A DNA stretch of 64,000 nt. It comes from Apoda limacodes (lineage: Eukaryota; Arthropoda; Insecta; Lepidoptera; Limacodidae). This document shows, piece by piece, positions 33,601-51,374 of the stretch; within the stretch, counting starts at the first letter, position 1, and every line of letters starts with the position of its first letter. The stretch covers positions 17,551,001 to 17,615,000 of the forward strand of contig OX291553.1 of assembly GCA_946406115.1 (NCBI GenBank). Direction: 5' to 3'. The notes below the pieces were generated by a model, which was not told the origin of the DNA, ran no database searches, and worked only from the letters and a program-made list of their open reading frames with translations. A program made the position numbers and the translations under genes.

Positions 33601-35205
33601 TTGAAAACTGCCCGTGTCACTACTCCTAATATAATCGCAAATAGACAAAAAATCAGCCAAGTGCTAGTAGGGTTCGCGCACCGAGGGGTCAACAACACTC
33701 ATCGGGTTTGCACTAATCTCAATGTTACTATATAAATTACAATAGCATTACTAAACGGTTTTCTAAACAATGGCGTTAAATAATTATTTTTATGCGATGT
33801 TTCTAAAAAAGCATTTATCTACATGTCAAATTGTGAAGATTTTAGTTAAGTAGTGAATTTAAAACTAGATAGCTCTAGTAAATAGTTAGTCATTAGTTCG
33901 TGTAAGAACACTATCGTGTCCGACTTCCTAGTACTGGCTGAGTTTTTGTGTATCGCGGAATCTGCTTATGGCTTCCGGGCTCTGCCCTGACCGGCCCAAT
34001 TCAATGGCTTTTGGCTTCTGAGTGAATGACACAGTTTTACTAAATTACTCATGGGGTATGAGCTTGTACATTATCATTTATCTATAGGAAACCGTATGCG
34101 CAGTTAAGCAACGACGGGTATGGTCAGTAATTGGATGGGTGACAGCCTAGGTGCACATTTTTCTCAGCTACTCCGCATATCAAACTGTCGGTCCCTTGCT
34201 TTAAAAAACAAATCAGAGGTCTTTATAGGTGGCTTGAAATGGATATCTGCCAATCGCGCAACTAGTCCACTATGGCCTAACCTTTATTTTTCTAAGGAGA
34301 GGCATCTGCCTCAGTAATGGTTACTTACATTGGTTGAGCTTACAACAAAAGTATCAGCGTAAAAAGATTTTAAACATGTTAATCATATTTTTCAGGCAAG
34401 TTCAAAGATATTTCATTCAGCATTGAAAAGTATCCAGTCTAAAGTGGAAGCAGTTGTCAACATTCGTTTTGAAGATGAAGATGTTGTCGAGGTGAATGGT
34501 CCCACCGCAACCATAAAGTGAGTCTATAATTCATTTTAGTTGGTCCTTATCACATAGTTCTATATCTATTTGTATATTATTGTTAGAACAATATAATCTA
34601 TCTATCTATATAATCTATTTATGTAGCTAAATGTCGAAAAGCACAAAAACATAAAAGTAAATCAATGCCAAGTCCAATGCGGATGAACCAGTTCATCAAC
34701 CTGGACCTACTAGAAACCATGATATATCTGAACCCACGACTGTATGACATGACAGACGTTTGACGGCTCCGTGGTTTCGTTGGTAGTAGTGCTAGTAGTG
34801 GCGCAGGTACGATTCCCGCATAGGATAAACATTCACGTAATATAATATGTAAAAAGAATACTAATGTTGTCTGATAACTGTAGTAGTAAGCTTTGCTTAG
34901 TTTGAGGTCAGATGGGACTGGGCGTAACATCCAAGATTGATTTTTCAATCGTAATTTTATTTATTGCATAAGTTTGGTTTTCAATAACATATTTTGAACT
35001 TATTTGCAGAATTGAAAAAGACCTAAAGAAACAAAAAATTGAAGAACCTAAAGTTGAAGAAGTCAAACCTGAAGAAAAAGATGTTAACGCTGATAAAAAA
35101 GACGTGCCCATTACAAATTCTGAGACTACTACAGAAAAAGATGGCACAGATAAAGAAACTGATATTATTAAAACCGAAAATATGGAAATCGATGATAAGG
35201 AATAA
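17104..35205 (+). CDS. CCAR1: Cell division cycle and apoptosis regulator 1 (CCAR1), 15 coding exons
   Basis: CCAR1 is a nuclear co-regulator of transcription and splicing. Exons: 17104-17739, 21856-22004, 22108-22333, 22608-22900, 23273-23531, 23938-24094, 25477-25754, 26868-27038, 28904-29161, 29418-29653, 31427-31529, 32530-32647, 33146-33381, 34396-34517, 35010-35205. All phases join, giving 1145 residues (human CCAR1 is 1150). The order is a Met/Gln-rich N-terminus; an S1-like domain at about 111-175 (FTGTVTKTHNDFGFVDQDV); an SR-rich stretch from 213; a DBC1 domain at about 338-490 (ending FYYWREGSG, VVLFLPDVW); a SAP domain at about 551-587; a Glu/Lys-rich linker; an inactive EF-hand-like domain at about 830-885 (LLSLVYFDTSRG); and an Ala-rich coiled coil from about 965. 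The exon-5 donor (ATT|gtttgt) is weak; it is the only in-phase choice I found. Start: first Met of the conserved MQTGGGTKNPPWARS. Confidence 0.95.
17751..17910. repeat. Inverted-repeat insertion just inside CCAR1 intron 1
   Basis: TGCCCAATTTTCAATCGG at about 17758 pairs imperfectly with the complement of AAAAATTGGGTGTTGCA at about 17891-17907. Related inner words (cactgcccaa, gaggcccaattc, atcagctg twice) also occur. It starts about ten bases after the exon-1 donor, and the exon-1 frame runs on through it to 17892. That read-through extension is intronic, not protein. Confidence 0.4.
18713..18749. repeat. Perfect 13-bp hairpin in the ACAGTCCCCTG element
   Basis: AACAGTCCCCTGT (18713-18725), the loop catttcatagc and ACAGGGGACTGTT (18737-18749) form a perfect stem. 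A third, mismatched arm (acaagggactgttt) follows at about 18756, and a direct copy precedes at 18699. Confidence 0.85.
18920..19553 (+). pseudogene. Broken lysine-rich protein of a multicopy insect family
   Basis: The frame from 18920 starts MPPKKKPPKTREEILEQKR and continues RYQRLKNDPQKKEEM and YQKKKEKG. It stops at 19106-19108, then continues in the same frame as an acidic Ser/Thr-rich stretch. A +1 shift near 19270 gives YAAVVNQVDNEEGELTVTF and FRMDEDDVSDVNFNQILDKL, ending in a hydrophobic FYYFPIPFY. A Lys-rich RYQ...NDP start together with a DDxSxV...I...LP end is what I remember from many unnamed multicopy insect proteins thought to be transposon-borne. The long middle part of such proteins is absent. 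The function is unknown. Confidence 0.45.
20015..21855 (+). other. CCAR1 intron 1, right part, nothing recognised
   Basis: AT-rich intron sequence. The frame at 21436-21660 has no domain features. The acceptor is tttacag|AAACG at 21855/21856. Confidence 0.4.
22945..23178 (-). other. Unidentified open frame inside CCAR1 intron 4
   Basis: A 77-codon frame on - fills most of a 372-base intron. It contains NARNKYVESLIYNDNSIQTS and NLRKNIVRKSFQPKVREWW, which look more protein-like than the usual AT-rich chance frame. I do not recognise it. It may be a transposon-protein fragment or coincidence. It ends close to the flanking splice sites and has no start context or neighbour that would make it a gene. 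Confidence 0.2.
24310..24690 (+). mobile_element. LINE 3' end, copy A (CCAR1 intron 6)
   Basis: The segment aagtctgaggagagactttg, then ctaccatcgcaccgctcgcc, acactttagaacct and agtgcggtttca aligns step by step with the better copy at 27310-27590. It is followed by a 3' UTR (ggtgaccgcttactatcagg, cggaaacc) and an A-run at 24691-24706. The coding region, the RT C-terminus of a Jockey/CR1-like LINE, is full of shifts. Sense orientation relative to CCAR1. Confidence 0.75.
25113..25325. mobile_element. MITE with 23-bp terminal inverted repeats (CCAR1 intron 6)
   Basis: ACTATAGCACGGACGCGAAG plus CAC at 25113-25135 pairs with 25303-25325 with one mismatch. Pairing resumes further in (aatttcg and cgaaatt). 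The interior is short and non-coding and contains gaccggtcac and a GC-richer centre (ccgtcgcgctcgcac). Target duplication is not clear. Confidence 0.75.
25982..26081. repeat. Tandem duplication, 52-bp period
   Basis: The unit tgttctctttttctaaacct, tcttgcctctatggtgaccc, tagagatc at 25982 starts again at 26034. The two copies are almost identical over about 47 bases. It lies in CCAR1 intron 7. Confidence 0.9.
27083..27645 (+). pseudogene. LINE reverse-transcriptase C-terminus, copy B, with a TA microsatellite tail
   Basis: The frame from 27083 reads LASKKLGVLNRAKQYFKSGQ, then YMSQVRPHMEYCCHLWAGA and FDSVQRRAVRIVDD. After a shift near 27350 it reads TATFYHRTARHRQGIHSHTL, VRFQRNFLPRKLRLWNELPS and MEFFKKEV. 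This is the C-terminal end, after the polymerase domain, of a Jockey/CR1-like non-LTR element very common in Lepidoptera. A (TA)n tail runs at about 27593-27641. It is 5'-truncated, as LINE copies usually are, sits in CCAR1 intron 8 and is in sense orientation. Only one frame break is visible, so it is younger than copies A and C. Confidence 0.85.
28211..28360. repeat. Tandem duplication, 74-bp period
   Basis: The unit tacctttctttatgtatact, tgtatttgatgtatacggta and so on to gaattaataa begins at 28211 and again at 28285, with no difference that I can see over the full unit. It lies in CCAR1 intron 8. Identity between copies implies a recent event. Confidence 0.9.
28610..28785 (+). repeat. Interspersed repeat, copy 2
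   Basis: It has the same motif order as 2622-2765: tatatggcggtttaaaaaga, cacatctctgtaaaattcc and an end containing ggttccggttttccggtcat, ttggatacggaaatcc. It lies in CCAR1 intron 8, immediately left of exon 9. Confidence 0.4.
30170..30290 (+). repeat. SINE 3' part
   Basis: The string acaagctttgcttagtttgg, then gacgggattgcc and gtccaaaaatatttattaa matches the common lepidopteran SINE end. The words agctttgcttagtttg(ag)g recur at 34889-34905 behind another SINE copy. It lies in CCAR1 intron 10. Confidence 0.55.
31930..32097 (-). mobile_element. MITE copy related to 63120-63358, truncated at one end
   Basis: The end tatctagtggcggcgctgat, then aaggggccttaa at 32097 mirrors the start of the element at 63120 (TTAAGG, then actagcgccgccattaggta read on the other strand). 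Interior words actcacaaacaat, ttctaaaatagttaatgact and tacgaagaagaaa also match the complement of the 63120 copy. It lies in CCAR1 intron 11. Confidence 0.6.
32124..32397. mobile_element. MITE with about 57-bp inverted arms (CCAR1 intron 11)
   Basis: The left arm atgtcgcaggcaaatcgtat, aatccgccgtttca, then atgcctaggcaaatcgt pairs with the right arm (acgatttgcctaggcat, tgaaacggcggattatattt, gcctgcgaca). Mismatches are few. The 160-base centre is non-coding. The arms contain CCTAGG palindromes. Confidence 0.8.
33653..33700 (-). repeat. RTE/SINE-like tail, - orientation
   Basis: The string agccaagtgctagtagggtt then cgcgcaccgaggggt is a diverged reverse complement of the tail at 961-1060. It lies in CCAR1 intron 13. 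Confidence 0.5.
34098..34145 (+). repeat. 5S-rRNA-like segment of a SINE
   Basis: GTTAAGCAACGACGGGTATG then GTCAGTAATTGGATGGGTGAC (34103-34143) matches the 3' half of eukaryotic 5S rRNA, the part holding the A and C boxes' downstream region, with several changes. The 5' half is missing and the downstream sequence is unrelated, so it is not a 5S gene. 5S-derived SINEs (SINE3 type) are known, and this is most likely one. It lies in CCAR1 intron 13. Confidence 0.7.
34760..34930 (+). repeat. tRNA-type SINE copy (CCAR1 intron 14)
   Basis: It contains ggctccgtggtttcgttggt and then ggtacgattcc at 34806-34816, close to a pol III B box. It continues cgcataggataaacattcac and ends with agctttgcttagtttgaggt. 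The head resembles lepidopteran SINEs. No A-box-to-tail cloverleaf can be drawn, so it is not a tRNA gene. Confidence 0.55.
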
Positions 35206-35460
35206 AGATACTAATAACTAACTAAACATTTTAATCCCAGTAGATATAGTACCGAATTAAATTTATGTCTTAGCTGGTATAAGTGGAATATCTGGTTTTA
35301 AAAACTGTAAGGGGTCAAGCTTTTAATGAATGAGTGTATGTAATGTGTAAATATTGAATGGCTAAAATGTAATGTTTGTGTGTGTTTTGTCCAAATCAAG
35401 TTGATGGTGATAATTTAGATTTATGTGAAATAAATTGAAATACAATAAAATGTATTACAA
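35206..35460 (+). terminator. CCAR1 3' UTR with poly(A) signals
   Basis: AATAAA occurs at 35429-35434 and again at 35444-35449, about 225-240 bases after the stop. The transcript therefore probably ends near 35450-35475. Confidence 0.6.
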
Positions 35461-35757
35461 TCCATTGTTTTTAATTCAATTAAAACACTGTTTGAGATCC
35501 TACTTCGTGTAGTAACCTGTAATAAATCAAAAACAAATGCCGGGATCAAGATTGCCTTGTAAGTTACTGATCTCGCGTTTGCGTATCTGATAATTGTTAT
35601 CTAAGAGAAAAACTACTCAAACGAGATGGTATTATAATAATATAAACCTACACTTCGCCCTGGGGCCTAATTCTCGTGCTGAGAGATAATCTCGAATTCG
35701 AGTCGAGATATGTTTAATTGATTTACTCAGGCTTGTTAATTACGGTAACTGTTTAAG

Positions 35758-36089
35758 TCGAAGTTTAGGGAAACACCCCTTTTTTTAAAAAGAGAGAGTT
35801 TATATTTTGACCCCCCCCGTAAGAGAGTTTATAGTTACGGGGTCCCTATTATAATCATAAGTCATTATAATAGTGAATCATGGAAAAAGGGGGTTTTTGT
35901 GACCCCTCTTTTTTTTTAGGGGTCATGGAAGTCGTCAAAATTTAAAAATACTCTTGCGACCCCGCTTTTCTTCCAAAAGAGGTCCATATGAATTCCCATT
36001 TTAAGGACTTATGACTTTCCTAAACTAAGAAGGGTCAAAAAAACCTGTTACGCTCCCTTTTTAAAAAAGGGCTGTTTCCCTATAACTTC
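35758..36089. mobile_element. MITE with about 30-bp terminal inverted repeats
   Basis: The left end GAAGTTTAGGGAAACACCCC continues TTTTTTTAAAAAG. The right end, read on -, is GAAGTTATAGGGAAACAGCC then CTTTTTTAAAAAG. The interior contains several 'gacccc' and 'ggggtc' words in both orientations and a 10-bp inverted pair (ctattataat, attataatag) near 35847. It lies between the CCAR1 3' end and the LINE remnants. Confidence 0.75.
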
Positions 36090-36124
36090 CCATTTTGATT
36101 GACTCTCTTGACGTATGTAAAGTT

Positions 36125-36230
36125 CACAATCCGCACTGGGTCCGCGTGAGGACTATGGCCCAAATCGCCTTAGCCCTTGGTAAAGGGTAGGCAGTGCCCC
36201 AACAGTGGGGACATATGAGGCTGCGAAGGA
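36125..36230 (+). repeat. LINE/RTE-type 3' end
   Basis: The string caatccgcactgggtccgcg then gaggactatggcccaaatcg, and ccccaacagtggggacatat then gaggctgc, follows the pattern of a very common lepidopteran LINE end (CGCACTGG, GACTATGGCC, CAGTGGG, AGGCTG). Confidence 0.6.
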
Positions 36231-36416
36231 AAGCTTTCTTTTGTATCAACTTGTTTTTGTTAATGAAATGGATCCCTGATAAAAAAAATCTAGGCCCCAG
36301 CGGCGCTCATATATACTTCGGGAACGCACTTCATAAAGACCCAAGTATAATTAAACCTATTTTTAAACGATTTTTAAACAAACGATTTATTTATTATTAT
36401 TAATTATAATGATGAT

Positions 36417-36840
36417 TTAAATAAACGACAAGATAAATTTCCTTGCCTTTTTGCGAGACCGTGACCTGGTCCCCGCCGCACCTTGGACAGAGCGGTCTCG
36501 ATTTCTGAAGTTTTCCTCCACAACGGAATGTGGGATGCTTGCACGGCCTATACAATAAGCGTCTCCAGTACTGTCATCTGTATAGCAGTCATTGATATGC
36601 AGTAGAAAAAGTATAGGAGACAGCACAGAGTCTTGCAGGACACCAAAATATTGTGTTTGCTATCGGAGCAACTACCGTCAAATACGGCTCGTATGCGTCT
36701 GCCGGACAAAAAGCTAGCCACCCAGTTGCACAAACCCTCGGGCACTCCGTAAGATGGCAACTTCGATAGGAAAACCCCGGTGCCAGATCCGATCGAACGC
36801 CTTCGCAATGTCCAGGCTACATGCCAATGCTTCCCCTGAC
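36417..36840 (-). pseudogene. LINE reverse-transcriptase core fragment
   Basis: Reading on -, a frame near 36835-36780 gives ALACSLDIAKAFDRIWH, the RT motif A region. It is followed by FLSKLPSYGVPEGLCNWVAS and FLSGRRIRAVFDGSCSD in a shifted frame. Next comes LSPILFLLHIND, then CYTDDSTGDAYCIGR, where the usual YADD active-site box has become YTDD. This is the middle of the polymerase of the same LINE family whose C-terminus lies at 27083-27645. Deletions and shifts make it inactive. Confidence 0.8.
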
Positions 36841-37064
36841 TCTCAATCGCTAGTGTGTGACACTAGGTCACCAGTCGAGCTACCGTGGCCATATTGACGG
36901 TCACTGATCAGGTCATGTTTTTCTGGGTATCTTAAAAGCTGTTAGTTGACGCTCCATTATCTTGGTAAGAGGTAATAAGCTGTATAAAATAATTGTTTAG
37001 ACTGCGGTATTACGGTAATAACCACGGCCCTAGGATTTTTACGCTACAATAACTGACACTTAAG

Positions 37065-37425
37065 AGAATACGATTCGCCGCGCCTCCCGGCGTGCTTCAT
37101 AGAAACGAATTTTCCATTTATATTTGACATTTACTGTTAAACACTGAAATTTTGTAGACATGACCTCAAGCCGAATAGTTTTCCAAAATCCTGAAAAATG
37201 TTTTTACTTACTCAAATTCTAATTGAGACTATTTGTATGAAAAACTAGAATCCTCTACAACTATTAATAGTATACAATTTAATAGAAAACTGGCTCACTG
37301 CAGACCTAGATATTCGTTCCTAGAACATGTCTTCAAAATTTCTTGATGTTTAGCTAGCAGGTGTTAAAATAAGTGGTAAATTCTTTTGTATGAAGCACGC
37401 TGCGAGGCGCCGCGAATCGTATTCT
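37065..37425. mobile_element. Inverted-repeat element, GC-rich 36-bp arms
   Basis: AGAATACGATTCGCCGCGCC and its continuation at 37065-37100 pairs with 37390-37425 with three mismatches. Weaker pairing continues inwards (gaaacgaattttccattta and taagtggtaaattcttttg). The interior is AT-rich and non-coding. Confidence 0.75.
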
Positions 37426-39520
37426 TGTAAGACTAGGTACACTGTTCCAAACAGTCGCTTGATACTGGTCTCTAATTTCATGGGTCCGTTGGTAAACCTT
37501 ATAGCAGTGTTAACATTAATTGAATTCATAGTCGGTAACCAGATTAATAATGAGGAAAAATTCGACAATCTAGACATTGATGGAGCCGCAATGCGACGAA
37601 TTCGCATGACTCATACTATGACTTGCCGAACAGCTCCCGAACGACGGTTTATAGGCTAGTTGGGAATGATGGCCAACTGTAAGAATGAAATGCATGTTTA
37701 GGATGTTATTATAATATCGGCATGTCCGACCAGTCAATTATTCAGTTTCAGACTGCTATTTCAACATTTGATTTAATTTCTTGATATGACAGTGTCCACA
37801 TGTCGTGGTTACAATAAAAATAATACAATATGAACTAGATTAATTAGAGTTTATTAAACAAGAATAGTTAATGCACATAAATATCTAAATGCCAATAAAT
37901 TCTGGAATACAAGTTTACGTATACGCTTCCTAATGTCCACTAGCGTCGCTATTTATTTTCTTCATCCAAAGCTTAAAAGCGTCATTGTAAACAAATTTGC
38001 TATCTACCACTCACAAGAGTCTTAAAACAATACAAAATCTTAAAATAACTTAGAACTAGTTTTAGCTTCGCACGATAAGGAAAATACAATTATGTTTGCG
38101 CTAGTAACCAGGGGAAGCGATCTTGAAATATTTATACGTTGCCCTTAGATTACATTATAAATGTACTTCAGCTATATGAAAACTTAAAACTACGAGTTTC
38201 TTAATAATATATTTTGTAATTATTTTATATTTGGAACTGATTAGAGTTTTAAGACTGCAGGATTGAATTCGCTAAGGAAAAGGTTGTGAAAATAATTAGA
38301 TCGAATGAATATTCAGTCAATATAATCCGCGTGAGTTCAGAAGGGAAAGGAACCTTGTCAAGGTAAAGAGAAATGACATTTCTAGACTGTAGTTATTAAA
38401 GAAGTTTACATTTTTAACAGTTATAGACATATAACATGTATTTATTTTCTGAATAACACTATAACATTAATTAATCATAAGTTTCTCAATAATAATTACT
38501 CTATATAAAATTATCAATACTCTTAATAAAATAACCTTAGCTAACAAAATATTATATATTACATTTTATTAATAACCTGCAAGAAAAAAAAAAAATATGA
38601 TTTTCATTTTTCTCCATTGCTTATACGATGTACCTTTTGCCTTGCATTTCATTTTGAGTTACTATAATACATGCATGGCTCACGATACTATTTGGCAAGA
38701 CTGTTTAGTGGAACTCGGGGAACAAGAAAAACAGCGTTTTCATATTTTAGATGTATATAATAATTAATAAATAGGGTAAACCCTAACTAGGGTAAAAACT
38801 AATACTTTTTTATCAACACATATGAACTTGTTTAATACCCAAAAAGAAATCTTTGCGTAAACACCACCATGCCGCCCAAAAATAAAACAGAAATAAAAGA
38901 AAAAAAAAACAAATTTATTATATTTATTTATATATGTATATATATTATGTGTACTTCAGAAACGGGAAACTTTCTTTTTTTTTTTAATATTATAAAGATC
39001 TGCCAATACACAAAAGTTTTAAGCCAAAACAATACTTTTGTTTAACATAATTCAAAAAATCAAATAGAGATCTATTTTCTCTATTCTCCTTAAGGGTAAA
39101 AAACACAACTAGTGTTTTTCATTTACACACAGACGTAGGAAATACAGTAAACTTTCTGAATAACAAACAAACTATACTAACTATATTTTACCTTTCAAAT
39201 ATGCTTGCATAATAATTTTTTATACTTTTTTTTTTCAATACATTCAAATAAATGTTGGGTATATGTTTATCCCTGTACCGTAATTTTAAGAATTAAATAA
39301 CTATTTCGTCGCTGAAATTGCCCGTAGCATGAGGCTCTATTAATAAAAAATGAACCTAATTGGCACCCAATACAGTATATTATAGAGGTCATCTATTCAA
39401 AATTTACTTTCCAAAACGAATCAAAAATATCTTTTGTTAGTGATTTTGGCTAATTACCCTCTCATGATAGCCGCATTGTGAGTTATAGTGCATCCTATTA
39501 TAAATTCGTTACCTATGTAT
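37426..39520. other. Interval between CCAR1 and Abi, probably including the Abi 3' UTR
   Basis: No coding sequence is supported; opposing frames at 37350-37659 lack any domain. Abi transcription runs leftwards from 39521. Candidate - strand poly(A) signals (seen as tttatt on +) lie near 38914-38926, 38446 and 38573. The end of the Abi transcript cannot be chosen from sequence alone. Confidence 0.4.
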
Positions 39521-49779
<10,259 letters not shown>

Positions 49780-49945
49780 CACTTCACAGAACTTAGAACC
49801 TACAAGAAATGGTCATGCACAATGCAGGTTCAGAGGAATTTCCTATCTACCACAGCTGCTCAAGTAATGGAATAAACTTCTTGTCTATGTTTTCTTAAGG
49901 GACCACAGTATGGAGTTATTCATAAAAGGATTGATTAGATTTGTT
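49780..49945 (+). mobile_element. LINE 3' end, copy C
   Basis: The string cttagaacctacaagaaatg, aggttcagaggaatttccta, aatggaataaacttc, ccacagtatggagttattca is a decayed copy of the 27450-27590 segment (RT C-terminus). Frame breaks are numerous. Confidence 0.6.
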
Positions 49946-51370
49946 GTTTCAAGCGTCTATAGGCAACAGTGACAGGTCAGCATCAGGCGGACGTTGTTGT
50001 TGCTTGTTTGCGACCATGATAACTTTTATTCCACCAATAAACTGGCCAATTGTACGCTTTATACACCCAAAACCCCAAAATTGCTACCATACCACTCTTA
50101 TTAGAGAAAATGGTAATGTTTTACATCCCTGCAACACATCATTTTAGCATCAAAATGATTTTAATGGATGAAGATGCATCCCCTTAAACCCAAATGGAAT
50201 GTAGAAATCAGGCAGCCGAATTTTTTTGAATGGATTTTATGAAAAAAAAAATTATATGATTTTTTAAAAATTTTGCTTAGAATGTATGAAACACACCTCT
50301 ATGTGGGCTGCCCTCACTGTGGGATAAAAACATGACCAAACCTAACCTAACCTGGCACTAGTATTTGAGTATAGACTTTTATTTTAAATATACTTTTTTC
50401 CAAAGACTTTTATTTTCCACCAACGTTTTTAAGGGGGTGCTACTCTAACAATTAAAATTTTTTTACCCAAAAATAACTTGGTGCAGAAAATTAAATATTT
50501 ACCAAGAAAAGTGATATCTAGTTTTGTTCAGTGTACCAAGTTCCTTCTAAAAATAAGTGTGAACAAATTTGTCTTTCGGGAAAAACTTAATGATTTGTAA
50601 TGCTGATATTTGGCTCTTTTGACTACAATTGTTAATTACACTATAGGTAGATGTATGTATATATTTACCAGGGCACGTACTTGTACTTATAATAAGTACT
50701 TAGGTCTAAAACAAACTAGGCGTTGGTTCTTTCAAGGTTTCAATTCTGTGTGTCTGTTTTGAACTAAAGAAAAATGACATACATACCAATAATTGTATTT
50801 TCTTTACAAAACAAACAAACAAGTGTAACGTTACAATGTTCTCTCAAGAGTTTTATTTTAAATTTGTAAATTTGTAACTTTATTTGTGAACTTTAGTTTC
50901 TTTTTTTTTTATTCATTTCTTTTTTTTTGTTTATGGAGATTGTAAATTCCGCTTCCATCACACAAGGAGGTATAATCTTAGAGTATACATAAACAATAGA
51001 GCGCGAACACTCCTTATGGCTCACAGTGCAGTCCGTAGGCAGATGTTTTATAGATAGTTAGATAGATGTAAAGCTAAAATAGTGAAGCGCCATTACCGAC
51101 CGACTTAACAATATCGATAGTTGACTACGCGCATCCGTTAACTTTGTAATGATGGTAATATTTAACATATAGATATTGCATGATTTTACCCGATTGCGGC
51201 GAAGTTCAAAAGAAAGGTAATGGGTTGCTTATGTAATATTCAAATTAGTGTGAAATAGTACTAAAGAAAATACAAATAATGTGAACAGTTAAATGTAGGA
51301 ACAGCACCTACTAAACCAATGTCTCGTTATGCCAAGTACCTACTACTCAAAAATATTTTTAAAGCCACTA
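49946..51370. other. Intergenic stretch, possible Abi promoter region near 51000-51150
   Basis: No coding sequence is supported. A region richer in CG around 50995-51145 (agagcgcgaacactccttat, taacaatatcgatag) could be the Abi promoter, but no exon can be linked to it. The rest is AT-rich. Confidence 0.3.
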
Positions 51371-51374
51371 ATTG

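Noticed and set aside
34103..34143. 5S rRNA gene
   Set aside because: Only the 3' half is similar, with several changes and unrelated downstream sequence. It is better explained as a SINE head.
34806..34816. tRNA gene (B-box-like ggtacgattcc)
   Set aside because: No cloverleaf can be formed around it, and the tail matches a SINE present elsewhere in the window.
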